DNA of 11,157 nucleotides from contig DKQG01000029.1 in NCBI GenBank assembly GCA_002471575.1, positions 57,755 through 68,911 of the forward strand. Reading direction: 5' to 3'. Position numbers and translations under genes: made by a program. This DNA comes from Alphaproteobacteria bacterium UBA7314 (GTDB taxonomy: Bacteria > Pseudomonadota > Alphaproteobacteria > MPNO01 > UBA830). This document shows, piece by piece, positions 1 to 6,984 of the stretch (position 1 is its first letter; each line of letters starts with the position of its first letter). The notes under the pieces are model-generated. The model saw nothing but the letters and a program-made list of their open reading frames with translations, ran no database searches and was not told where the DNA came from.

Positions 1-66
1 CCCTCTCCCCAACGGGCGAGTGGGGGCGGTAAGACAAACCAGTCCCCTCTCCCTTAAGGGAGAGGG
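1..66. repeat. Palindromic intergenic repeats (REP-like)
   Basis: Positions 45-53 (CCCTCTCCC) and 58-66 (GGGAGAGGG) form a perfect 9-bp inverted repeat around TTAA, a 22-bp palindrome in all. The same 9-mer opens the window at 1-9 and is followed by a looser complementary stretch (about 13-24), so this looks like two neighbouring copies of one hairpin-forming intergenic element, the first possibly cut by the window edge. A smaller palindrome (CCGTCG/CGACGG, about 74-87) follows. It lies just past the 3' end of the minus-strand aldehyde dehydrogenase. No T-tract follows on either strand, so it is not a standard intrinsic terminator; it could protect the 3' end of the mRNA. The repeat is seen directly; the REP-like class is inferred. 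Confidence 0.55.
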
Positions 67-99
67 TGTGTCGCCGTCGGGCGACGGAAGCGAGGCAGG

Positions 100-1617
100 C
101 TATTCAGCGGCGTCCTGCGGCACCAGCATGTCGTACCACGGTTTGTTTTCACGGGTTTTGGCGTCGTCGACATGCAGGGCTTTGACTTCCGTATATTCGT
201 TCATGCCCTCTTCGCCGAACTCCCGGCCGATGCCGGACTGCTTGTAGCCGCCGAACGGCATCTGTTCAGAGAGAAGATGCCAATCATTGATCCAGACGGT
301 GCCGGTCCGCATTTTCCCCGCCACCGCTCGGGCGCGGTCGATATCTTCGGACCACACTCCGCCACCGAGACCGAATATGGAGTCGTTTGCGATTTTCACA
401 GCTTCGTCCTCATCCTGGTACTTCATGACGCACAACACCGGGCCGAAGATTTCTTCCTGGGCGATGACCATATCGTTGGTCACGTCGGTAAAAACCGTCG
501 GCTTGATAAAATAGCCGTTGGCGAGATCGCCATCGGCGGCACGTTCGCCGCCACAGACCAACGTGGCCCCTTCGGTCTTGCCCTTTTCGATGTAGTCCAG
601 AACCGTGCTCATGTGGCTTCCCGACACCACTGGACCGATCTTGGTCGCCGGATCGAGCGGATCGCCCAAAGGCAGCGAGTTCAGTTTGGCAACCATCTGG
701 CCGACGAAATCGTCGTGCTGATCGGCGGGCAGCAGCAGCCGCGTGCCGGATTCGCATACCTGGCCTTGATGATAGAATGACGCAAAGATTGACCCGTCGA
801 TGGCAATATCCCAGTCGGCGTCGTGCAGGACGATATTCGGGGACTTGCCGCCGCACTCCAGCGTCACCTTTTTCAGCGTGCCAGACGCCTTGGCCATGAT
901 GTCCTTGCCGACCTCGGTCGAGCCGGTAAAGGCAATCTTGTCGACGTCCGGATGCGTGGTCAGTAGTTCGCCTATCTTGCCACCGGGACCGGAGATGATG
1001 TTGACAACGCCGGGCGGGAAGCCGCATTCGTCAACGATCCGCGCCAGCTCCATGGCCGACAAAGGCGTGTCCGACGCGGGCTTCAGGACAATCGTATTGC
1101 CGGTCCCGAGTGCCGGGCCCAGTTTCCACACCGCCATCATCAGCGGGAAATTCCACGGAATGATCGAAGCGCAGACGCCGATGGGCTCGCGAATGGTGTA
1201 ATTATACGACCGACCGGGGCGCGACATGCCCTCGATTTCCTTAGGCTCGGAATTGAATTTTTCAGCCATCGTGCCGAAATAGTTCATCTGGCGCTGGGCG
1301 AGGAAGGCGTCGGCGCCGGTCTTGGCGATTGTGCCGCCTGAATCGAGCGATTCCAGCCGCGCCAGATCCTTCATCCGTTCCTTCATCTTGGACGACAGTG
1401 CGCAGATGATTTCGCCACGTTCCGCACCGGTCATTGCCGGCCACGGGCCGTTATCGAAGGCATCGCGTGCCGCCGCAATAGCCGCTTCCGCGTCAGCAAT
1501 GCTGGCAACCGGAATATTGGCGATGGCTTCACCGTTCCAAGGATTGAAAGTAGGCTTGCTCTCGCCGCCTTCCGCATCGACAAATTTTCCGCCGATATAC
1601 AGCTGATAGGTATCCAT
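100..1617 (-). CDS. NAD(P)-dependent aldehyde dehydrogenase
   Basis: A full-length (505 aa) ALDH-superfamily enzyme that oxidises an aldehyde to its carboxylic acid with NAD(P)+ in the cytoplasm. All landmarks are visible: PWNFP at about 154-158, the cofactor Lys in LKPAS (K179), the Rossmann segment FTGSTEVGK ending at 238, the general-base Glu in LECGGK (E254), the nucleophilic Cys in GQVCES (C288), and EEIFGPV at 388-394. The ATG at 1617 is preceded by AGAGG about nine bases upstream and gives the expected N-terminus. The gene stands apart from the other minus-strand genes, separated by the aquaporin relic and a terminator, so it probably has its own promoter; an inverted repeat lies 16 bp upstream. 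Its sequence is of the broad betaine/aromatic aldehyde dehydrogenase type, but the substrate cannot be read from the motifs. It may oxidise an aldehyde intermediate of the nearby pathway (inference). Confidence 0.95.
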   Translation of the reverse strand: MDTYQLYIGGKFVDAEGGESKPTFNPWNGEAIANIPVASIADAEAAIAAARDAFDNGPWPAMTGAERGEIICALSSKMKERMKDLARLESLDSGGTIAKTGADAFLAQRQMNYFGTMAEKFNSEPKEIEGMSRPGRSYNYTIREPIGVCASIIPWNFPLMMAVWKLGPALGTGNTIVLKPASDTPLSAMELARIVDECGFPPGVVNIISGPGGKIGELLTTHPDVDKIAFTGSTEVGKDIMAKASGTLKKVTLECGGKSPNIVLHDADWDIAIDGSIFASFYHQGQVCESGTRLLLPADQHDDFVGQMVAKLNSLPLGDPLDPATKIGPVVSGSHMSTVLDYIEKGKTEGATLVCGGERAADGDLANGYFIKPTVFTDVTNDMVIAQEEIFGPVLCVMKYQDEDEAVKIANDSIFGLGGGVWSEDIDRARAVAGKMRTGTVWINDWHLLSEQMPFGGYKQSGIGREFGEEGMNEYTEVKALHVDDAKTRENKPWYDMLVPQDAAE

Positions 1618-1632
1618 GTCCCGGGGCCTCTG

Positions 1633-1659
1633 GTTTCCGTGTGAATGATCGACGGAAAC
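1633..1659. promoter_or_regulatory. Inverted repeat upstream of the ALDH gene, candidate operator
   Basis: GTTTCCGT (1633-1640) and ACGGAAAC (1652-1659) are perfect 8-bp inverted arms with an 11-bp spacer, centre-to-centre distance 19 bp. The repeat ends 16 bp before the ALDH ATG on the minus strand. That geometry suits a dimeric repressor (two half-sites about two helical turns apart) or a hairpin in the mRNA leader just before the ribosome binding site. The symmetry is seen; the regulatory role is inferred. No regulator gene is present in the window. Confidence 0.4.
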
Positions 1660-1762
1660 TTATCTCAGGGGCGCTGGGCCGTCCATATCACTCAGATAGG
1701 GCGACAAACGCGCCGGCGTTCGGGCGTAAAAACCGTTCCCCGTGTACCACGGTAAGAAGATA

Positions 1763-1801
1763 CCCCTCCCCAGTGAGTAGTAACCGTAAACACTGGAGGG
1801 G
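1763..1801. repeat. Imperfect inverted repeat before the aquaporin relic
   Basis: CCCCTCC(CC)AGTG at 1763-1775 pairs with CACTGGAGGGG at 1791-1801, leaving two bulged C and a 15-base loop. The right arm contains the purine-rich stretch that would be the ribosome binding site of the decayed aquaporin ORF starting at 1809. It may be a remnant of leader structure or of an upstream terminator. There is no T-tract. Confidence 0.4.
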
Positions 1802-1808
1802 AGACAGG

Positions 1809-2482
1809 ATGAAATAACTCACCGACAAGTTCATCGGTGCATTCACACTCGTCCCTTTCAGCTACGGCGCTGCAGTCATCGTCGGCATAGGCGGCGGCGC
1901 CACATCCATCGAAGTGCTGGAGATTTCGTGCGCATTCGGCCGCGCCCTCGTCACGATGACCGATGGCAGTGGCACGGTATCGGGATGTAACGTGAACCCC
2001 GCCGTCAGTCTCTGCATTCTGACGGCGGGACGGATGCATGTAGGCGACTTCATCGGCCACGCCATCGCTAAGATTCTCAGTGCGCTTGCAGCCGCAATTA
2101 TGTATCTGATCCTGTCGAGCAAGGCGTCCGGCCGGACAAGCGGCCTCAGTCAGAACGGCTGGGCGAGGGGTATATCGACGAATACAACACGTTCTCGGCC
2201 GTGATGTTCGACGCCGTCGCAAAGTTACTCTTCCAAGCCTGTATTCTGCGCGTCACGCAAAAGGGCGCGCCGGCACATCTGATTGGTGTCGCCATCAGGA
2301 CAACGCTGGTCTTTATCCATATCGTCTGCATCAACGTGACAGGTTTGTCAGTGGGCCCGACGCAGTCAATCGGTCCGGCACTCGTCGGCATCGGCGGAAA
2401 CGCCGAAGCGGTATTGCAGCTCTGGCTGCTCATCGTCGCGGCCACGGGCGCCTCGGGCCTGATACTCCAACCCGGGCCCCCA
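1809..2482 (+). pseudogene. aqpZ: Decayed aquaporin Z (MIP family water channel)
   Basis: A relic of a six-helix aquaporin on the strand opposite its neighbours. The ATG at 1809 has a purine-rich site upstream, but codon 3 is TAA (1815-1817). After that stop the frame stays open and reads KFIGAFTLV near the N-terminus, then SGCNVNPAVS (first NPA box at 1995-2003), AGRMHVGDFIGHAIA and MYLILSSKASG, matching AqpZ order. At about 2160-2165 homology leaves this frame at QNGW and continues one base back with GEGYIDEYNTFSAVMFDAV, so a frameshift is present. The second half includes FIHIVCINVTGLSV, and the second NPA box is altered: NPARS in AqpZ is read here as GPTQS (2354-2368). Helix 6 is still visible in QLWLLIVAATGASGLIL, and homology ends near 2470. 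Early stop, frameshift and loss of the second NPA box together indicate a dead gene. The right end is approximate. Confidence 0.85.
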
Positions 2483-2500
2483 TCCGCCGAAAAAGACTTA

Positions 2501-2534
2501 AAAAGCGGCAGGCACGGCCGGTCTGGGCCTGCCG
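2501..2534 (-). terminator. Intrinsic terminator of the FMN dehydrogenase transcript
   Basis: Read on the minus strand, immediately after the TAA stop at 2537-2535: CGGCAGGC (2534-2527), a 13-base loop, GCCTGCCG (2513-2506), then CTTTTT. An 8-bp perfect GC-rich stem followed by five T is a standard Rho-independent terminator. It closes the minus-strand gene set that starts at 5827 and separates it from the aldehyde dehydrogenase. Confidence 0.8.
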
Positions 2535-3791
2535 TTATTCGGATGGACTGAAATCCGCCGCCGAATACGCCGCCGGGTGGCGTACGGAAATATCGCGCAG
2601 TTCGTCAACGTTCCGGCAGCCGAGTTGTCCCAGCGTGGCGCTGATATCGTCGATATAGACGTCGATCAGGTGCGCAGGCCCTTTTTCGCCCAGCGCCCCG
2701 AGGCTCCACAGAAATGATTTACCGGCAAACGCCGCGTCCGCCCCCAGCGCCACGGCGCGCGCCACATCGACGCCGGACCTCACACCGCTGTCATAGATTA
2801 AAGTCGTACGGTCGCCGACCCGATCAGCAATCGCGGGTAAAACGTCGATGGGCGCCGGCAACGCGTCGATCTGGCGGCCACCGTGGTTGGTGACAAATAA
2901 TCCGTCGAGACCGAGTTCCATCGCACGCTCCGCATCGTCCGGATGCATGATGCCTTTGAGGACAAGAGGCCCTTTCCATTTATCACGATAAAGCGCGATT
3001 TCGTCCCAGGTGAAAGCGCCACCGCTCTCTCGACGGATGAATGCTGCGGACTCGGCGATGCTCATGCCCGGTTCCATGTACGGCGCCAGCGCAGTGAACC
3101 GGGGAGTGCCGTTCCGGCGAAGAGACCGCATCCAGTGGGGCGAACGCACCGCATCCATCCTAAGCCGCATGGTCAGCTTGAACGGACTCATGATGCCGCT
3201 CTTCACCTCGCGTGGGCGCGTCGTGCGGGTCGGCGTATCGATCGTCAAAACCAGCACGTTGACGCCGGCGTCCTGCGCTCGACGCACGAGGTCGAGACCG
3301 ATTTTATGGTCGTTCCTGGAAAACCGGTAAAGCTGCAGCCACAAGACATCCGGCGCGATCTCGGCTGCGCGTTCGATATCAATACCGGACAGCAGCCCCA
3401 GCGTATAGGGCACGTTCGCTGCCTGCGCTGCCCGGGCAAGATATGTTTCCGCCCCTGGATACGCGGTTCCCGGACCGCCAACCGGCGCGATCCCGATGGG
3501 CGCGGCGTAGGTTTTGCCGAACAGGGTCGTGTCTGCAGGTGGGGGAGTAATCACCCGGCCGTATCTCGGCACCATCTCGACCGCGTCCAGGGCATTCCAG
3601 TTCCGGCGGATACCGGTATCCGCTCCTGCTCCGCCATCGGCATATTCAAAGGCGAAATTCGGCAGACGGCGGCGCGCCCGTTCGCGAAGGTCCTGTGCCG
3701 TCGGAAACTGCCGTTTGAGGGCGAGCTGCTCCGGGGTAAGGGCAGGACGCTCTGGCAGGCTGTTGCGGAGTTCGACGGCGGAATCGGACAT
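2535..3791 (-). CDS. FMN-dependent alpha-hydroxyacid dehydrogenase (LldD/mandelate dehydrogenase family)
   Basis: A 418-aa TIM-barrel flavoenzyme that oxidises an L-2-hydroxyacid to the 2-oxoacid. The family set is visible: the N-terminal Tyr in FEYADGGA (Y50), Tyr in LQLYRF (Y155), the TIDTP segment (D185), the FMN-binding Lys in LVLKGIM (K279), and the catalytic His with substrate Arg in TNHGGRQID (H303, R306). Two deviations are seen: the usual DGG(I/V)RxG is DSGVRSG (334-340), and the phosphate-site GRP is GKSF (357-360), a conservative Arg-to-Lys change. The N-terminus is about 30 residues longer than typical lactate dehydrogenases. The ATG at 3791 has AGGAA at good spacing. No signal peptide is seen; many relatives are peripheral membrane enzymes that feed the quinone pool. 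It lies 81 bp after the interrupted SDR and probably shares its transcript. Substrate (lactate, mandelate, glycolate or another hydroxyacid) is undetermined. Confidence 0.92.
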   Translation of the reverse strand: MSDSAVELRNSLPERPALTPEQLALKRQFPTAQDLRERARRRLPNFAFEYADGGAGADTGIRRNWNALDAVEMVPRYGRVITPPPADTTLFGKTYAAPIGIAPVGGPGTAYPGAETYLARAAQAANVPYTLGLLSGIDIERAAEIAPDVLWLQLYRFSRNDHKIGLDLVRRAQDAGVNVLVLTIDTPTRTTRPREVKSGIMSPFKLTMRLRMDAVRSPHWMRSLRRNGTPRFTALAPYMEPGMSIAESAAFIRRESGGAFTWDEIALYRDKWKGPLVLKGIMHPDDAERAMELGLDGLFVTNHGGRQIDALPAPIDVLPAIADRVGDRTTLIYDSGVRSGVDVARAVALGADAAFAGKSFLWSLGALGEKGPAHLIDVYIDDISATLGQLGCRNVDELRDISVRHPAAYSAADFSPSE

Positions 3792-3872
3792 TTGATTTTC
3801 CTGGTAATAAAAACTTCAGGCATTGATTGTAGCCTGATCGGATGCAGATGATCGAGAGGTGCTCGGGACGGT

Positions 3873-4658
3873 TCAGTAATTCCTGTTAGCACCGCCACCA
3901 TCGATCGTGACGATGGAGCCGCTCATGTAGGAAGAGCGGGGTGAGGCAAGGAATGCTACCATATCCGCAATTTCGTTGGTCCGTGCCATTCGGCCAAACG
4001 GCAACTTCATGTCGCGTTCGATATCGCGCCATCGGTCGGGCGTCCCATATTTTTTCTCGCTGAAGGTCCTCAGCTGGTCTTCCGCCCGGTCGGTCATCGT
4101 GAAGCCCGGATTCACCCCAACGATACGTACGCCGTAATCCGGCGATTCACTGCCGGCGGAGCGGGTAAAGGCCATCAGCGCCGCATTGCCTGTAGTGCCG
4201 ATAATGTAGCGGGAATTGAGCCGCTCGCCCGCATAGCCGATCACGTTGACAATCACCTCTTCCGCACGTTCCTTCATGGCCGTGTAGAAGACGCGCGACA
4301 GGTTGATATAGCCGAACACCTTTAGGTCCTAAGACCTCCGCCAGCCGGCCTCATCGGTTTCTTCGAGGCTACCCGCCGACGCCGCGCCAGCATTGTTTAC
4401 TACGATATCGGCGTCGCGGCAGGCTTCGAACAACGCGTCCTGGTCTTTGGAAGAAGACAGATCGCCCGTATGGGTGCGAATTTCTGCGCTTGGGACCATG
4501 GCAGCGATGCCAGCAGTGACCCGGTCCAGACCCTCCCGGCTGCGGGAGGCAATATCGACCGAGCACCCTTCCGCGGCCAGGGTTTCCGCGATAGCGCGGC
4601 CGATTCCCTTGCTCGCCCCAGTGACAAGCGCCCTTTTACCATCCAGCTGGAGATCCAT
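3873..4658 (-). pseudogene. SDR-family oxidoreductase interrupted by one in-frame amber stop
   Basis: The reading frame from ATG 4658 to the stop at 3873 is a complete SDR of 261 codon positions, broken only by TAG at 4331-4329 (codon 110). Both sides are in the same frame, so this is not a frameshift. The N-terminal part has TGASKGIG (13-20) and NNAGAAS (88-94); the second part resumes with DLKVFGYINLSR and ends with GSIVTIDGGGANRNY. The residue expected at codon 110 is Trp (W-DLK is common here), so one TGG-to-TAG change would explain it. The protein also lacks the usual Ser-Tyr-Lys set: at the YxxxK position it reads G154-T-T-G-N158, with Y151 three residues early. Such SDRs (GNAALMAF type) exist, so this is probably a family trait rather than decay. 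It starts 6 bp after the cupin gene, with AGGAA overlapping the cupin stop. It could be a recent pseudogene, a sequencing error or a readthrough product. Confidence 0.85.
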
Positions 4659-4664
4659 ACGGCG

Positions 4665-5060
4665 TCAGAGTTCCTTGGTATCGAAATCAGCGGGCATGAT
4701 AATTTCCAGCAACTCGCAATCATCGGAATAGCCGAGCACGGTGTGCTTGATATTCGGCGGCTGAAGCCAGCACGAGCCCTCGCGCATCACCACCTCTTGG
4801 CCGTCATATTCGCCTTTCATCCAGCCCTTCAGGCAATAGAGGAGCTGGAACTGGACGTCGTGTTTATGCCGCTTCGATACCTCCTCGGCGTCAAACGGAG
4901 GTAAAAGCTTGATCACGTGGGCGCGAACCATGCCGCTCGTCGCCTCGACCATACCGAGATCGCGATATTTGGCATAGGCGCGGAGACCTTCTTCGAAGGA
5001 GTCGTCTTCGAGGTGGCTGTATTTGAATTTCTGATGCGGTTTCCCGCCCATTTCTCCCAT
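4665..5060 (-). CDS. Small cupin-domain protein
   Basis: A 131-aa single-domain cupin. Motif 1 is seen as RHKHDVQFQLLYCLKG (64-79), with His at 65 and 67 but Gln (Q70/Q72) where the conserved metal-ligand Glu normally sits. Motif 2 is EGSCWLQPPNIKHTV (95-109) with H106. Three His are thus available for a metal, possibly Fe, Mn or Zn, with the fourth ligand changed. The first 40 residues are charged and do not resemble a signal peptide. It sits between two SDR genes (20 bp after the first, 6 bp before the second), so it is almost certainly co-transcribed. Small cupins in catabolic operons are variously isomerases, decarboxylases, dioxygenases or ligand-binding proteins; which applies here cannot be told. 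The start is chosen at 5060, but Met 4 (5051) is an alternative. Confidence 0.85.
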   Translation of the reverse strand: MGEMGGKPHQKFKYSHLEDDSFEEGLRAYAKYRDLGMVEATSGMVRAHVIKLLPPFDAEEVSKRHKHDVQFQLLYCLKGWMKGEYDGQEVVMREGSCWLQPPNIKHTVLGYSDDCELLEIIMPADFDTKEL

Positions 5061-5080
5061 GGTCGACCCCGCGTTCCGTG

Positions 5081-5827
5081 TCAGCCCGCAGCGGCGCCGC
5101 GCGGACGCAGTTCAATGAGATCATGGGCACTGTTTTCGCTAGACAAAACCGCATATACGACGGCTTCAGCCACTTCTTCCGGTGTAAGCGGCTCGAACTT
5201 TCGCGCGTTCACCGCCGCGATCACCGCGGGATGATCGCTGTCATTGCGGATATCAGTGTCCACCATCCCGGGGGCGATCTCGCTGACCTTAAGCCCCTTC
5301 GACTGCAGCTCGACCCGTAGCGCTCGGGCGAATGCCGATAACGCATGTTTTGTCGCGCAATAGATGGAGCCAAGCGGATAAACTTCCCGCGCGGCTGTCG
5401 ACGTCATGACGACGATATGGCCTCGCCCGCGTTTAACCATCACCTTCGCGATTTCGTGCGTGACACGGAACGACGCCAGCACGTTGGTCCCGATCATGTT
5501 CTCCATGTCTTCATATGTCAGATCCAGGATCGGCGCGTATTTCAGGACCCCCGCATTGCTCACCAGGATTTCAACTTCCGTCGCCTCGGCAACGAGCCTG
5601 GCGACAAAATTTCCGTCGTTAAGATCGCCGGCTATGGCCTTGACCCGGTGAGCGCCGTGCTCCCTCAACAGCGCATCGAGCGCTTCCTGGCGACGTCCGG
5701 TAGCAATGATCTTCGCACCGTGTTCGATCAAGGCGGCAACGGTTGCCTTGCCGATGCCGGCGCTCGCACCCGTGACTAGCGCGGTTTTTCCGGAAAGATC
5801 TCTGCTGATGACCAACAAAGACTTCAT
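5081..5827 (-). CDS. Classical SDR-family oxidoreductase
   Basis: A 248-aa NAD(P)-dependent short-chain dehydrogenase, expected to interconvert an alcohol and a ketone in the cytoplasm. It has TGASAGIG (19-26), ATGRR after the second strand (42-46; Arg here hints at NADP), a DLND segment (68-71), SNAG (90-93) and the complete catalytic set S143, Y156, K160 (MTSTA and YCATK). The PGMVDTD segment (186-192) fits the substrate loop. The ATG at 5827 places the first beta strand normally; an in-frame GTG at 5875 would add a hydrophobic 16-residue tail in the divergent promoter region and is less likely. No strong Shine-Dalgarno is visible before 5827, and a leader start cannot be excluded. It is the first gene of the minus-strand set and is divergent from the crotonase gene. 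It most resembles serine/clavaldehyde-type SDRs; the substrate is unknown. Confidence 0.92.
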   Translation of the reverse strand: MKSLLVISRDLSGKTALVTGASAGIGKATVAALIEHGAKIIATGRRQEALDALLREHGAHRVKAIAGDLNDGNFVARLVAEATEVEILVSNAGVLKYAPILDLTYEDMENMIGTNVLASFRVTHEIAKVMVKRGRGHIVVMTSTAAREVYPLGSIYCATKHALSAFARALRVELQSKGLKVSEIAPGMVDTDIRNDSDHPAVIAAVNARKFEPLTPEEVAEAVVYAVLSSENSAHDLIELRPRGAAAG

Positions 5828-6106
5828 TGCACCCGACGACCAAATTGCCGTCAGCGCAAACAGTGCCAAAGTCACAGAAACGGGTCAACCGAACCGCGTG
5901 GAGACAGCCCGCTAGTTGATTTTTTTCCCGCGTCATCGCTTTCTTATCCGGGCCGGCATTGGGCTAAGAAACAAATGAACGAAAACGACATCGCGGCTCC
6001 GAATTTGAACGGATAGACATGCCGCCGCGTTCGTAATTAACTAGTAGGAATCGGGCGTCGGAAGACATCCCGGAAAAGAGATATACGAGATAGGGAAGAG
6101 AGCAAG
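5828..6106. promoter_or_regulatory. Divergent intergenic region between the two gene arms
   Basis: This 279-bp region, more AT-rich than the flanking genes, must carry the start signals for the leftward SDR set and the rightward crotonase set. Seen in it: TTTCTTA (5940-5946) inverted as TAAGAAA (5965-5971), with two more paired bases inside after one mismatch, a possible operator; a TTGACC -35-like hexamer for the minus strand (5888-5883); and a strong purine-rich ribosome site (GGGAAGAGAG) just before ATG 6107. No convincing -10 hexamer at standard spacing was found on either strand. Confidence 0.45.
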
Positions 6107-6952
6107 ATGGCGCGCAAGCTGAAATCTTTCAGCCGACCCAAAGGCGGGACACTGAAAAAATCATATGAAATGATCATCGCCAAACGGCGCAAGGGCACGC
6201 TGGAAATCCAGCTTAACCGGCCCGACCGGCTGAACGCCGTCAACGAACAGATGGCTGAAGAGATCATGCATGCAATGGACGCGGTCGAACTCGACCGCAA
6301 GATTATGGCCGTCGTGCTGTACGGTGACGAACGGTCGTTCAGCGCGGGTGCAGACCTGGGCGGTTTCCAGGACCTGCCGGAAGACCGCTATGACAATTAC
6401 CGTGCCCGCTATAACCAGCGCAAAAACCGGCTGCTCTACCGGTTTTTCATGAACTACACCAAGCCGGTGATCACCGCAGTGGAAGGCTACTGCCTTGGCG
6501 GCGGTTTCGAGATGGCAATGATGGGTGATTTCATCGTCGCCAGCGAAGGCGCCAGCTTTGGACTGCCGGAAGGAAAGCACAGCCTGATACCCGGGGCCGG
6601 CGGCACGCAGAACCTACCGCGGCTGATCGGCGCGCCGCTCGCCAAGGAACTGATCTGGACGGGACGCCGGATTTCCGGTGCGGAAGCAAAGGAATATCGG
6701 ATCGTCAATCACGTGGTCGAAAAGGGAAAGGCGCTGGCCAAGGTGCGCGAGATTGTCGAGGAGATGAAAGGGGTCGGACCGCTGGCAACCATGATGACCA
6801 AACAGTCAATTAACCGCGGCGTGGATATGACCCTGCAGCAGGGTTTCATGCAGGAAGCCGATCTGGCCTACATGCTATCGTGGTCGGACGACCGTCAGGA
6901 GGGGCTAAGGGCGTTCTCCGAGCGCCGCAAACCCGATTTCAAGGGACAATAA
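6107..6952 (+). CDS. Enoyl-CoA hydratase/isomerase (crotonase) family protein
   Basis: A 281-aa crotonase-fold enzyme, expected to hydrate a 2-enoyl-CoA (or do related chemistry) in beta-oxidation. Visible features: NRPDRLNAV (37-45), the first oxyanion-hole segment SFSAGADL (77-84), the second at CLGGGFEMAMMGD (129-141), and GLPEGKHSLIPGAGGTQ (152-168). Both hydratase glutamates are at the expected 20-residue spacing (E135 and E155, matching Glu144/Glu164 of rat mitochondrial hydratase), so true hydratase activity is plausible. The N-terminus carries a basic extension of about 20 residues before the fold; Met 22 (6170) would be a shorter start, but the strong GGGAAGAGAG site favours 6107. 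It is the first gene of the plus-strand set, 32 bp ahead of the acyl-CoA dehydrogenase gene, and probably acts on that protein's product (inference). Confidence 0.93.
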   Translation: MARKLKSFSRPKGGTLKKSYEMIIAKRRKGTLEIQLNRPDRLNAVNEQMAEEIMHAMDAVELDRKIMAVVLYGDERSFSAGADLGGFQDLPEDRYDNYRARYNQRKNRLLYRFFMNYTKPVITAVEGYCLGGGFEMAMMGDFIVASEGASFGLPEGKHSLIPGAGGTQNLPRLIGAPLAKELIWTGRRISGAEAKEYRIVNHVVEKGKALAKVREIVEEMKGVGPLATMMTKQSINRGVDMTLQQGFMQEADLAYMLSWSDDRQEGLRAFSERRKPDFKGQ

Positions 6953-6984
6953 GAAGAGGAAAAAGCACAAACTAACGGAATCTG

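Noticed and set aside
45..66. Intrinsic terminator for the ALDH gene
   Set aside because: The hairpin is strong, but neither strand has a T-tract after it.
172..780. A 202-codon plus-strand frame inside the aldehyde dehydrogenase gene
   Set aside because: Antisense to a complete ALDH with all catalytic motifs; no domain, no ribosome site of note.
2943..3851. A 302-codon open frame on the plus strand
   Set aside because: It lies antisense to the FMN-dependent hydroxyacid dehydrogenase, whose motifs are unmistakable; the antisense product is Arg/His/Pro-rich with no recognisable domain, as expected from a high-GC gene read backwards.
1815..4331. Stop codon reassignment or recoding in this organism
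   Set aside because: TAG, TAA and TGA all end intact genes in this window (for example ALDH with TAG, FMN dehydrogenase with TAA, acyl-CoA dehydrogenase with TGA), and the aquaporin carries several other lesions.
4319..4340. Frameshift as the cause of the SDR interruption
   Set aside because: Codon counting from 4658 shows both parts share one frame; only a TAG separates them.
5828..5875. GTG start adding a hydrophobic N-terminus (membrane anchor) to the first SDR
   Set aside because: The extension falls in the divergent promoter region and the SDR fold begins normally after the ATG at 5827; kept only as a weak alternative.
6005..6036. TTGAAC plus an AT-rich hexamer as the crotonase promoter
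   Set aside because: The spacing to any -10-like hexamer is 20 bp or more, too long for a standard sigma70 promoter.
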